A model generated the notes under the pieces. That model was not told where the DNA came from and searched no databases. It saw only the letters and a list, made by a program, of their open reading frames with translations. From assembly GCA_963776465.1 (NCBI GenBank), contig CAVZMV010000002.1:1488001-1552000 (forward strand): a stretch of DNA of 64,000 nt, given 5' to 3'. Both the position numbers and the translations under genes were made by a program. How positions within the stretch are numbered: position 1 is the stretch's first letter; the number at the start of each line of letters is the position of its first letter. This DNA is from DASRHK01 sp963776465. GTDB lineage: Bacteria; Pseudomonadota; Gammaproteobacteria; Nevskiales; Nevskiaceae. Below, piece by piece: positions 8,386 through 17,272 of this stretch.

Positions 8386-9260
8386 AAGCTTCCCGCTCGA
8401 GCCGGACCGCGGAGCAGATGGCGTTGTCGCGCGCGATCGAGACGCGCAGGCCGCCGGCGGAGCGCATCTGCAGCGATCCCTACGCGGAGCGCTTCCTCGG
8501 CCTGGGCTACCGGTTCCTGCTGAGCGGCCGTCCCGTGCGCGACGCGGTCGAGCGCCTGATCGAGCTGTCATTTCCGGGCCATCACCACTACGTGCTCGCG
8601 CGGACCCGCTACATCGACGATTTCCTGCTCGAGGAACTGGTCGACGGCCCGGAGCAGCTGGTGATCCTCGGCGCCGGCTTCGACTCGCGCGCCCATCGCT
8701 TCGCCGATCGCCTGCGCGGTGTGGCGGTCTTCGAGGTCGATCATCCGGCGACCTCCGCCACCAAGCGCGCGCGCATGCGCAAGCTGTTCCATGGCGCCGA
8801 GCCCGCGCACGTGACCTACGTGCCGGTGGACTTCAACGTCGAGAGGCTGGGCGACCGGCTGCGCGCCGGCGGTTACCGCGACGACAGCAAGACGGTCTTC
8901 CTCTGGGAGGGCGTGACGCCGTACCTCGCGCAGGACGCCGTCGACGGCACCCTGGACTTCATCCGCTCGAGCAGCGCGCCCGGCAGCGTCGTGATATTCG
9001 ATTACATCCTGAAGTCGGTCGTCGACGGAACCTGCGCGCTGCGGGGCGCGCGCAACGAGCATCGGAAGATGGAGCGCACCAGCGAGCCGCTGGTGTTCGG
9101 CATCGTCGAGGACCGCGCCGCGTCGTACTTGCGTGCCCGCCGCTTCCGCGAGGTGGTCGACGTCGGCGCGGCGGAGCTCAAGGAGCGCTACTTCGGCGGC
9201 GAGCGGCAGGACCGTTACGTCAAGCCTTGGTGGCGGATTGCGCACGCCACGGTGAGCTGA
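8382..9260 (+). CDS. Class I SAM-dependent methyltransferase (leucine carboxyl methyltransferase-like, TIGR00027 type)
   Basis: The 292-residue protein matches the pattern of the TIGR00027 / LCMT-like methyltransferases: an N-terminal SRTAEQMALSRAIE segment, the SAM-binding loop LGAGFDSRAHRF, an acidic strand FEVDHPATSATK and VFLWEGVTPYL. It transfers a methyl group from SAM to an unknown small-molecule or carboxyl target; the family is common in secondary metabolism. The start is GTG 8382, coupled to the short ORF before it. A convergent DUF6766-type gene follows. Confidence 0.85.
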   Translation: MKASRSSRTAEQMALSRAIETRRPPAERICSDPYAERFLGLGYRFLLSGRPVRDAVERLIELSFPGHHHYVLARTRYIDDFLLEELVDGPEQLVILGAGFDSRAHRFADRLRGVAVFEVDHPATSATKRARMRKLFHGAEPAHVTYVPVDFNVERLGDRLRAGGYRDDSKTVFLWEGVTPYLAQDAVDGTLDFIRSSSAPGSVVIFDYILKSVVDGTCALRGARNEHRKMERTSEPLVFGIVEDRAASYLRARRFREVVDVGAAELKERYFGGERQDRYVKPWWRIAHATVS

Positions 9261-9271
9261 AAAGCGCGGCG

Positions 9272-9649
9272 CTAGGCCCGCGGATACTTCGCGTCGAGCT
9301 TGCGGATCTGCTCGTCGCCGTCCTTGGACACCGCCCGGAGGATCTGGTCGATCTTCTCCTCCTTGCGGTCGTCGCCTTCCTTGGACTGCGGCGAGCCGAC
9401 GTGCAGCAGGAACGCCAGGCCTGCCACCTGCCAGATCAGCTGCAGGAATTCCGACTGCCAGTTCTCCAGCGTGTCGCGCGCCATCTCGATTGCGTAGTCG
9501 CCGAACTGCACCGGCTGGGCGTGCTCGACCTGCTCGTTGACGAAGGCGAACCAGCCGGCGATCCAGTGGCCGATCAGGGCAATCAGGAAGAGGGCGAAGG
9601 TGATCCAGGTGTAGCTGTAGCGGGTCCAGACAGTCTTGCGGGCGGACAT
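9272..9649 (-). CDS. DUF6766 family small membrane protein
   Basis: The 125-residue protein has two hydrophobic helices (about residues 10-32 and 67-88) and the sequence ENWQSEFLQ followed by HVGSPQSKE, which I associate with DUF6766. Function is unknown. The C-terminus is charged and probably cytoplasmic. ATG 9649 is preferred; a GTG three codons upstream is possible. The gene stands alone between a convergent methyltransferase and a divergent membrane protein. Confidence 0.7.
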   Translation of the reverse strand: MSARKTVWTRYSYTWITFALFLIALIGHWIAGWFAFVNEQVEHAQPVQFGDYAIEMARDTLENWQSEFLQLIWQVAGLAFLLHVGSPQSKEGDDRKEEKIDQILRAVSKDGDEQIRKLDAKYPRA

Positions 9650-9802
9650 GGGTGTCACAAAATCATTCGGGCCTGAAAACTAGACCGGAGCGACGCCCTG
9701 CGGGTTCGAAATGCGTAGCGGCCAAATCCGGCCTGCGCCGATGGAACCTTCCCCGCCGCGACGCCCTCTGCAGTACCCCCGCCAACCGCCGGAGATACCG
9801 AC

Positions 9803-10174
9803 ATGGACGCATATTCGATGATGAAGGCCGCCGTGGTGCTCCTGGCGATCGCTGCCGTCGGCGGCCTGACCATGGCGGTCATCCGCTTCCGCGGCGCCGA
9901 TCGGCCGCCGTCGTGGATCACCATGCTGCACGGGTTCCTTGCGGGGGCGGCCCTGACCCTGCTGCTCTACGCCTGGTTCACCGTCGGCCTGCCGGGCCTG
10001 GCGAAAGCAGCGGTCGGCATCTTCGTGGTGGTGGGGCTGGTCGGCGCGTGGATGAACCTGAACTTCCATTCGAAGATGCTGCCTTTGCCGAAGAACGTGG
10101 TGGTGGTCCACGGCGTGGCCGCGGTGATCGGCTTCGTCATGCTGCTGCTGGCGGTGATGCACCCGCCGGCGTAG
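9803..10174 (+). CDS. Hypothetical four-helix membrane protein
   Basis: The 123-residue protein is almost entirely four transmembrane helices with short loops, including a conserved-looking WITMLHGFLAGAAL and a NLNFHSKMLPLPKN loop. A GGAG lies about nine bases before ATG 9803. I do not recognise a characterised family. The 153-bp region before it (9650-9802) holds no other gene; it contains the ten-base direct repeat GCGACGCCCT twice but no clear promoter. Confidence 0.65.
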   Translation: MDAYSMMKAAVVLLAIAAVGGLTMAVIRFRGADRPPSWITMLHGFLAGAALTLLLYAWFTVGLPGLAKAAVGIFVVVGLVGAWMNLNFHSKMLPLPKNVVVVHGVAAVIGFVMLLLAVMHPPA

Positions 10175-10202
10175 GTCGATCAGCCGCAGCGAATCCGACA
10201 GG

Positions 10203-10228
10203 GTCGCGGCCAACGGCCGCTCCTACAA
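10203..10228. repeat. REP-like palindromic element at the 3' ends of convergent genes
   Basis: A GCGGCC/GGCCGC inverted repeat with an AAC loop flanked by GTC and TCCTACAA. On the minus strand it reads TTGTAGGAGCGGCC, the form of a repeat common in Pseudomonas and xanthomonads. It lies between two convergent genes and contains the TAG stop codon of the DUF5916 gene, so it may act as a bidirectional transcript end or 3' stabiliser. Confidence 0.6.
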
Positions 10229-12499
10229 CAGCGAGAAGCGATACCGGATCTTCACCAGGAACTGGCTGGCCGTCTGCTCGCGCAGCCCATCGCTGAACAG
10301 CTGCGGCAGCGTGCGCTCGTCGTCGGCACGGCCAAGGCCGCCGCCACGCGTGTAGACGACATACAGGTCGGACAGCGGCGCCAGTTGGTAGCGGTAACGG
10401 ATCTGGAAGGCGACGTCGCTGAAGCTGAAGGCCCCGACCTCATCCGCTGTGCGGTGCAGGTTTCCGGTCGGATCCGGGCGATAGGGCACCGGGTCCTTGC
10501 CTATGCCGCCGGCCCATTGCAGCAGCGCGCGCAGCTCGTGGCGCTCGGCCGGATACCACTCGAGACCGGCGCGTGCCACCACCTGTCGATACCGGAACGT
10601 CGCCATCAGATTCTCGACGCCCTGCCAGATGATGAAGTCGGGCTGGTCCTGGTAGTCGACCAGGAAGCGCGCGATCAGCCGCTCGCTGAAGTAGAACTCG
10701 GGCCGGAGCGTGACGGACCAGCCGGCGCCGCTGAACAGGCCCTGGAACAGCGCCACGCTGCTCACGTAGCGGAAGAAACCCGTCTGCGGATTGAAGTAGG
10801 TGAAGTAGAGATTGCTCTGCGGCGTGTAGCTCACCGGCCCGTGGCCGCGCGTGACCAGGTCGTCGACCCCGCCGATGTTCTGCAGGTACCACTCGGCCTG
10901 AATGCCTCCAGCGTTGCGCAAGTTGGTGCGCAAATGCAGGTCTACCCAGGCGGGGAGCCGATCGCCCTGGTCGTTGTAGGCGACGTTGAACGACGGCGTG
11001 AGCGCGCTCTCCAGGATCGGGCTGGTGGCGTCGTAGTCGCGGAAGTGCAGCACCGACACGTCGGAGACCTGGTTCAGGTTGTTGCGCTCCAGGAAGCCGG
11101 CGTCGTTCAGCGTGAAGTTGCGGTCGTAGTGCACGGCGGTGACCTGGTGATCCCAGCGCTTGCCCGAATAGCGCAGGCCGAGCAGGCCGCCGTCACCGCT
11201 GCCCGCCGGATCCAGCGGCGTCGACGGGATCTCGCCGGGACGGCGAACCTCGGAGTGCATCGCCTGTCCGAGCACGGTCACGCCCGGCGTCAGCGTCCAG
11301 TTGAAATCCACCGTGTTGACGTTGGCGTGCCGATCCAGCGTCGGGCGCTCGACGTGCGTGCCGAGCCAGCCCAGCGAGAACGCGTCGCCGAGCGATCGGC
11401 GCAGGCGGCCGACGTAGAACTGGCGGCCATCGGCGTCGTCCGGATCGTCCTCGACCGCGGCGAGCAGGCCGAAGTCCCACTTGCCGCTGTTGCCGGTGTA
11501 CTTCGCGGCGCCGAGGATGTCGCTGCTGCCGTCGGGGCCGGCATCGGGCGCCGCGCCGATCCTGCGCGTGTAGAGCACGCGGCTCTCGGTGCTGAACAGG
11601 CCCAGGTTCTCGGTGAAGAACGGCCGCTTGTCGGGGAAGAAGGTCGGGATCGCGGAGAAATTCACGACCAGCTCGTCGCTCTCGACCTGGCCGAAGTCGG
11701 GGTTGATGCTCGCGGTCAGCTGATGCTGCGGATGCGGTCGCCAGAACACGTCCAGGCCCGCGCGAAAGCGGGTGGACGCTTCCTGGAAGTCGCGCACGCC
11801 GGCCGCGTAAGGGAACAGGTCGAGCTGCGCCGACGAGTAGGCCTTGAGCGTGACCCGGTGCATGTCGCGCAGGAACGTCGGCTGCTCGAAGATGATGCCG
11901 GGCCGGGCGTAGCGCTTGGCGCTGGACGACACCACGCGCGAGAACCACAGGCCGATGGTCTGCTGGCCGTCGACGACCTCGCCCGTGGGCGCCATGGTCC
12001 AGGGCACGCGCATCTCCGCGAACCACTGCGTGTCGGTTTCGACGATGGCATGGTCCCAGTCGCCGTCCCAGTCGTAGTTGAACGTCAGCGGCAGCTGCGC
12101 CTGCGAGTCGCGCACCGGCGTGACGACGGCGTCGCGGATCGAGTCGCTGATCGACAGGGTCAGTGCATAGGCCGCGCGGCCGGCGCCTTCCAGGTCGATC
12201 ACCATGGTGACGCGATCGACCTCGACACCCTGATCGCGCTGGCTGCGCACGCGCACGCGCTCGACTTCTTTGGGCTGGTCGACGATGAAGCCGACGTGCA
12301 GGCCGTCCGGCGCGGCGAGGATGAGCACCTCGGTGCGCAGCTCCGGCGCTGCCAGCGTGTAGGGAACGGTGGTGGTGAAGTCGGAGAAGCGCTGCGCGGA
12401 AGCCCATTCGGGCTCGTCCAGGCGGCCGTCGACGACCATGGCCGACGCCGGAACGGCGTACACGCACAGAGCAGCCAGTGCTGCCGAAGATGCTCGCAA
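10223..12499 (-). CDS. DUF5916 outer-membrane protein with N-terminal CBM9-like domain
   Basis: The 758-residue exported protein has a signal peptide (residues 1-20, PASA end). A carbohydrate-binding-module-9-like domain follows (about 20-190; VVDGRLDEPEWASA is the typical opening), then a long beta-rich DUF5916 domain with a barrel-like alternation of aromatic residues that ends in SLL. Proteins of this type are predicted outer-membrane barrels of unknown function, often in saccharide or stress loci. The start is a TTG at 12497-12499; its ribosome-binding sequence GGGGGAGA lies in the 3' arm of a 14-bp hairpin. The last codons lie in a REP-like repeat. Confidence 0.85.
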   Translation of the reverse strand: MRASSAALAALCVYAVPASAMVVDGRLDEPEWASAQRFSDFTTTVPYTLAAPELRTEVLILAAPDGLHVGFIVDQPKEVERVRVRSQRDQGVEVDRVTMVIDLEGAGRAAYALTLSISDSIRDAVVTPVRDSQAQLPLTFNYDWDGDWDHAIVETDTQWFAEMRVPWTMAPTGEVVDGQQTIGLWFSRVVSSSAKRYARPGIIFEQPTFLRDMHRVTLKAYSSAQLDLFPYAAGVRDFQEASTRFRAGLDVFWRPHPQHQLTASINPDFGQVESDELVVNFSAIPTFFPDKRPFFTENLGLFSTESRVLYTRRIGAAPDAGPDGSSDILGAAKYTGNSGKWDFGLLAAVEDDPDDADGRQFYVGRLRRSLGDAFSLGWLGTHVERPTLDRHANVNTVDFNWTLTPGVTVLGQAMHSEVRRPGEIPSTPLDPAGSGDGGLLGLRYSGKRWDHQVTAVHYDRNFTLNDAGFLERNNLNQVSDVSVLHFRDYDATSPILESALTPSFNVAYNDQGDRLPAWVDLHLRTNLRNAGGIQAEWYLQNIGGVDDLVTRGHGPVSYTPQSNLYFTYFNPQTGFFRYVSSVALFQGLFSGAGWSVTLRPEFYFSERLIARFLVDYQDQPDFIIWQGVENLMATFRYRQVVARAGLEWYPAERHELRALLQWAGGIGKDPVPYRPDPTGNLHRTADEVGAFSFSDVAFQIRYRYQLAPLSDLYVVYTRGGGLGRADDERTLPQLFSDGLREQTASQFLVKIRYRFSLL

Positions 12500-12506
12500 G
12501 ATGTGT

Positions 12507-12540
12507 TCTCCCCCTCGGCACTAGGATGCCGAGGGGGAGA
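12507..12540 (-). promoter_or_regulatory. 14-bp perfect inverted repeat containing the ribosome-binding site of the DUF5916 gene
   Basis: Positions 12507-12520 are the exact reverse complement of 12527-12540 with a 6-base loop. On the minus strand the second arm ends in GAGGGGGAGA seven bases before the TTG start, so folding of the mRNA would bury the Shine-Dalgarno sequence. No T run follows on the minus strand, so it is less likely a simple terminator for the upstream genes. Confidence 0.6.
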
Positions 12541-12555
12541 GAAAGGTTGCAACGA

Positions 12556-12804
12556 TTACTTCTGCTTTTTCTGGTCCAGCTCTTCCATCATCACGGCGAA
12601 TTCGGCTTGCACCTGCGGGCTCTGGGTCTCCAGGACCTTCAGGCGGGTCTCGAGCTCACGTTGACGCGCTTCGGCTTCCGCGTTGATGACCCGCTCGGCG
12701 CGCGCGGCATCGGCGCTCTCCTTGGACGCGGCGGGAGCGGGTGTTGCGGCGCCAGCCGCGCCCGCAAATCCCAAGGCGCAGATGGCGATGAGTGTACGGT
12801 TCAC
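12556..12804 (-). CDS. Small periplasmic coiled-coil protein
   Basis: The 82-residue protein has a signal peptide (residues 1-19, GAAGA) followed by one long charged helix with Arg/Glu heptads. Its C-terminus AEFAVMMEELDQKKQK is nearly identical to an internal segment of the 161-residue protein encoded just upstream, so the two are related by partial duplication. It overlaps that gene by 4 bp (ATGA). Function is unknown; it could form a hetero-coiled coil with its neighbour. Confidence 0.65.
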   Translation of the reverse strand: MNRTLIAICALGFAGAAGAATPAPAASKESADAARAERVINAEAEARQRELETRLKVLETQSPQVQAEFAVMMEELDQKKQK

Positions 12805-13286
12805 GGCGAAACCTCCTTGAGTTGCTCGCGGGCTTCTTTAAGTTCGGCCTTGTTCTCGCGCAGCTTGAGCGCGTAATCCTGCTTGGCCTGCGCGGCCTGC
12901 TGGTCGAGGACCCAGGCCGGCGGCGCCTCGGCGCGTGCCTCTGCCGCGTCCTTCTTCTTGGCCTCGATCTCTTCCATCATCACGGCGAACTCGGCTTCGG
13001 TCTGCCTGGACTCCTGCTCGAGGGCGCGGACCTTGGCTTCCGCCTGGCGCGCGCGGCTCTCCTTCTCGGCCTTGGCCGACCATTCGGAGAGAGAGGGTGT
13101 CTTTGCGGTCCTGGTCCTCGTTGCCGGAGGATGCGCGACGGCATTGGCGGGGTGGCTGCTGGTGCAGGGGTGGTCCTGGAAGCTCATGACGCCCTTGGCG
13201 TCGGCGCAGCGATACACCGCTGCCTGGGCCGACGACGCGAGAGCGCCGGCGAGGGTCAGGAGAGAAACTTTGGCTATGGTGTTCAT
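12801..13286 (-). CDS. DUF4124-like periplasmic protein with coiled coil
   Basis: The 161-residue protein has a signal peptide (1-22) and then a short DUF4124-like module (AVYRCADAKGVMSFQDHPC, two cysteines that may pair). A long Lys/Glu/Ala coiled coil follows (about residues 70-155), containing AEFAVMMEEIEAKKK, which is shared with the next gene. DUF4124 proteins are periplasmic and of unknown function. An 18-bp perfect palindrome lies upstream. It is co-transcribed with the 82-residue partner. Confidence 0.7.
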   Translation of the reverse strand: MNTIAKVSLLTLAGALASSAQAAVYRCADAKGVMSFQDHPCTSSHPANAVAHPPATRTRTAKTPSLSEWSAKAEKESRARQAEAKVRALEQESRQTEAEFAVMMEEIEAKKKDAAEARAEAPPAWVLDQQAAQAKQDYALKLRENKAELKEAREQLKEVSP

Positions 13287-13318
13287 GGCCCAATTCCGCC
13301 AGATCGGGCGGGGGCGGT

Positions 13319-13336
13319 CTGTCCGCTAGCGGACAG
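13319..13336. promoter_or_regulatory. 18-bp perfect palindrome upstream of the DUF4124-like gene
   Basis: CTGTCCGCTAGCGGACAG reads identically on both strands. It lies in the 61-bp gap between the reductase stop and the DUF4124-like gene. It may be an operator for a dimeric regulator or part of a terminator; no T run follows on the minus strand. Confidence 0.45.
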
Positions 13337-13347
13337 GGAACCGCGGC

Positions 13348-14397
13348 CTACGCGGTTTTCTTCACCTCGACGTTATCCTCGACGCCCAGCCGCTTGTGCA
13401 TGATCGGGCTGGTGGTCGTGTACTGCAGGTGGACCTTCTCGCCGGGGTTCAGGCGTCCCTTGATCGCGAAAGCCGCGAGCGCAGCTTCATGGAAGCCGGA
13501 CAGGATCAGCTTCTTCTTGCCGGGATAGAAGTTGATGTCGCCGATGGCGTAGATGCCAGGGACGTTGGTCTCGAACTTCTCGGTGTCGACGTTGATCTGG
13601 TGCTTGTTCAGGTTCAGGCCCCACTCGGCGATCGGACCGAGCTTGGGATGCAGGCCGAAGAACACCAGCAGGTGATCGACCGGCAGCTTGCGCACCTGCT
13701 GGTCGATGCCGGTGACGGAGATTTCCGACAGCGCGCCCGCGGCCTCGTGCAACGTGGTGACGTTGCCGGTGAGGAACTGCATCTGCTTCTCGGCGCAGAG
13801 CGCCTGCATGCGCGCCACCGACGCCGGCGCCGCCTTGAACTTGTCCGATCGGTGGATCAGCGTGATCTCGGAGGCCTTGCCGTGCAGGTTCAGCGCCCAG
13901 TCCAGCGCCGAGTCGCCGCCGCCGAGCACGACCACGCGCTTGCCGCGGTGCAGCTCGGGGTCCTTGACCTTGTAGAAGACGTGGCGATCCACCAGCGCCT
14001 CGATGCCCGGCAATTTCAGCTCGACCGGCTGGAAGGCGCCGACGCCGCCGGCGACGATGACGGTGCGCGCGGCGAAGACGGTGCCGGCGCTGGTGCGCAC
14101 GTAGAAGCTCTCGTCGACCTCGCGCTTGACCTCGACCACCTGCTGGCCGAGGTGGAAGGTCGGGTTGAACGGCTTGATCTGCTCCATCAGCCGGTCGATG
14201 AGCTCGCCGGCGCCGACGATCGGGAGCGCCGGGATGTCATAGATCGGCTTGTCGGGATAAAGCTCGGTGCACTGGCCGCCCGGCTGCGCCAGCGTGTCGA
14301 TGACGTGCGCGGAGATGCCGAGCAGTCCGAGCTCGAACACCTGGAACAGCCCGGCGGGGCCGGCGCCGACGATGACCGTGTCTGCCTTGATCGTCAT
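13348..14397 (-). CDS. Ferredoxin--NADP reductase, thioredoxin-reductase-like type
   Basis: The 349-residue flavoprotein has an FAD-binding GAGPAGLFQ at residues 11-19, a PGGQC segment, an NADPH-binding GGGDSALDW in the middle and a C-terminal YAIGDI. It lacks the redox-active CxxC of thioredoxin reductases, which marks the YumC-type ferredoxin/flavodoxin-NADP+ reductases. It passes electrons from NADPH to ferredoxin or flavodoxin. ATG 14397 follows an AAGAAAG ribosome-binding site. It is divergent from the quinone oxidoreductase gene across 72 bp. Confidence 0.88.
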   Translation of the reverse strand: MTIKADTVIVGAGPAGLFQVFELGLLGISAHVIDTLAQPGGQCTELYPDKPIYDIPALPIVGAGELIDRLMEQIKPFNPTFHLGQQVVEVKREVDESFYVRTSAGTVFAARTVIVAGGVGAFQPVELKLPGIEALVDRHVFYKVKDPELHRGKRVVVLGGGDSALDWALNLHGKASEITLIHRSDKFKAAPASVARMQALCAEKQMQFLTGNVTTLHEAAGALSEISVTGIDQQVRKLPVDHLLVFFGLHPKLGPIAEWGLNLNKHQINVDTEKFETNVPGIYAIGDINFYPGKKKLILSGFHEAALAAFAIKGRLNPGEKVHLQYTTTSPIMHKRLGVEDNVEVKKTA

Positions 14398-14420
14398 TTC
14401 TTTCTTGGGTGATCCGCGGG

Positions 14421-14446
14421 AAGGCGCCAGTATAAGATGGCGCTCC
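14421..14446. promoter_or_regulatory. Candidate promoter in the divergent gap with a short inverted repeat
   Basis: TATAAGAT at 14431-14438 resembles a -10 element for the rightward gene and lies inside a GCGCCA/TGGCGC inverted repeat (14424-14429 and 14438-14443). No good -35 at standard spacing is visible. The repeat could be an operator overlapping the promoter. Confidence 0.35.
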
Positions 14447-14469
14447 CTCGCCGCATCTCGTCCGATCCA

Positions 14470-15444
14470 ATGAAAGCCATCGTCTGCAAGCAGCTTGGCA
14501 TGCCCGAGCAACTCGCCTACGAGGACGTCACGCTCGCGTCGGTGAAGCCCACCGAGGTGCGCATCCAGGTCAAGGGCGCCGGGGTCAACTTCCCCGACAC
14601 GCTGATCATCCAGGGCAAGTACCAGTTCAAGGGCCAGCCGCCCTTCACGCCCGGCGGCGAGATCGCCGGCGTGGTCCTCGAGGTCGGAGAGAAGGTCAAG
14701 CACCTGCGCGCCGGCGACGAGGTCGCGGCGCTGGTGCCGGTTGGCGGCTACGCGCAGGAAGCGATTGCGGCCGCCGACGCGGTGATGGCGCTGCCCAAGG
14801 GCATGAACCTCACCGACGCGGCGGCGTTCCCGTTCGTCTACGGCACGACGCTGCACGCGCTCAAGCAGCGCGGGCATCTGAAGTCCGGCGAGACGCTGCT
14901 GGTGCTCGGCGCATCCGGCGGCGTCGGCCTTGCGGCCGTGCAGCTCGGCAAGCTGATGGGCGCCAAGGTCATCGCGGCGGCCAGCTCGCCGGAGAAGCTC
15001 GAGATCTGCAGGAAGCATGGCGCCGACATGCTGGTCGACTACTCCAAGGAGTCGCTGAAGGAAGCGATCAAGAAGCTGACCAAGGGGCAGGGCGCCGACG
15101 TCATCTACGATCCGGTCGGCGGCGCGCTGGGCGAGGAGTGCCTGTCCTGCATCGCCTGGAACGGACGCTACCTGGTGATCGGGTTCGCCTCCGGGCCGAT
15201 CCCGAATCTCGCCGCCAACAGGCTGCTGCTCAAGGGCGCGTCTGCGGTAGGCGTGTTCTGGGGCGCGTTCGTGATGCGCGAGCCCAAGGTCAACTGGGAG
15301 AACTTCCAGCAGCTGTTCAAGTGGTACGGCGAGGGCCAGCTCAAGCCGTTCATCTCGCAGACCGCGCCGCTCTCGGAAGCGCCGCGCGTGCTGCGCGACA
15401 TGATGGATCGCAAGGTGACTGGCAAGGTCGTTCTCTTGCCCTGA
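14470..15444 (+). CDS. NADPH:quinone oxidoreductase (zinc-less MDR family)
   Basis: The 324-residue medium-chain dehydrogenase/reductase has an N-terminal GroES-like domain (GVNFPDTLIIQG, PFTPGGEIAG) and a Rossmann domain with GASGGVGLAAVQLGK at about residues 143-157. The zinc-binding cysteines of alcohol dehydrogenases are absent, placing it with quinone oxidoreductases that reduce quinones or enones using NADPH. ATG 14470 matches the family N-terminus. The next gene's GTG follows its TGA directly. Confidence 0.9.
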   Translation: MKAIVCKQLGMPEQLAYEDVTLASVKPTEVRIQVKGAGVNFPDTLIIQGKYQFKGQPPFTPGGEIAGVVLEVGEKVKHLRAGDEVAALVPVGGYAQEAIAAADAVMALPKGMNLTDAAAFPFVYGTTLHALKQRGHLKSGETLLVLGASGGVGLAAVQLGKLMGAKVIAAASSPEKLEICRKHGADMLVDYSKESLKEAIKKLTKGQGADVIYDPVGGALGEECLSCIAWNGRYLVIGFASGPIPNLAANRLLLKGASAVGVFWGAFVMREPKVNWENFQQLFKWYGEGQLKPFISQTAPLSEAPRVLRDMMDRKVTGKVVLLP

Positions 15445-15909
15445 GTGTTCAGCCGCATCCTCATCGTCTGCACCGGCAACATCTGCCGCAGTCCGATGGC
15501 CGAGGCGCTGCTGCGCTCGCGCGTGCCGGCGGACTGCGAAGTGAGCTCGGCGGGCCTGGCCGCGCTGATCGGCGAGCCGGCGGATCCGATGGCCATCGCG
15601 GTGATGCGCGACCACGGCCATGACATCACCGCGCACCGCGCCCGCCAGGCCTTGCTGCCGATGCTGAGCCGCTCCGAGCTGATCCTGGCGCTGGACGACA
15701 CCCACAGCACGGGCCTGTTGCGCCAGTACCCGCAGCTGCACGGCCGTGTCCACAAATTGCTGCGCTGGCGCGGCAACGCCGACGTCGAGGATCCGTTCCG
15801 CGCGCCCAAGGCTGCGTTCGAGCGTGCTTACGCGCTGATCGACCAGGGCGTGGAGGACTGGGCCAAGCGGGTCGGCGGGTCCCCCTCCGGTATAATTTCC
15901 GCCCCATAG
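15445..15909 (+). CDS. Low-molecular-weight protein-tyrosine phosphatase
   Basis: The 154-residue protein opens with the P-loop CTGNICRSP (CX5R, catalytic Cys at about residue 9) and has the general-acid loop VEDPF near residue 115. It dephosphorylates phosphotyrosine or small phosphoesters; Wzb/Etp-type members act on polysaccharide-export kinases, but no such kinase gene is adjacent. Start GTG 15445 directly follows the stop of the previous gene. miaB begins 16 bp downstream. Confidence 0.92.
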   Translation: MFSRILIVCTGNICRSPMAEALLRSRVPADCEVSSAGLAALIGEPADPMAIAVMRDHGHDITAHRARQALLPMLSRSELILALDDTHSTGLLRQYPQLHGRVHKLLRWRGNADVEDPFRAPKAAFERAYALIDQGVEDWAKRVGGSPSGIISAP

Positions 15910-15925
15910 CCTCCCCGCGGTACCG

Positions 15926-17270
<1,345 letters not shown>

Positions 17271-17272
17271 GC

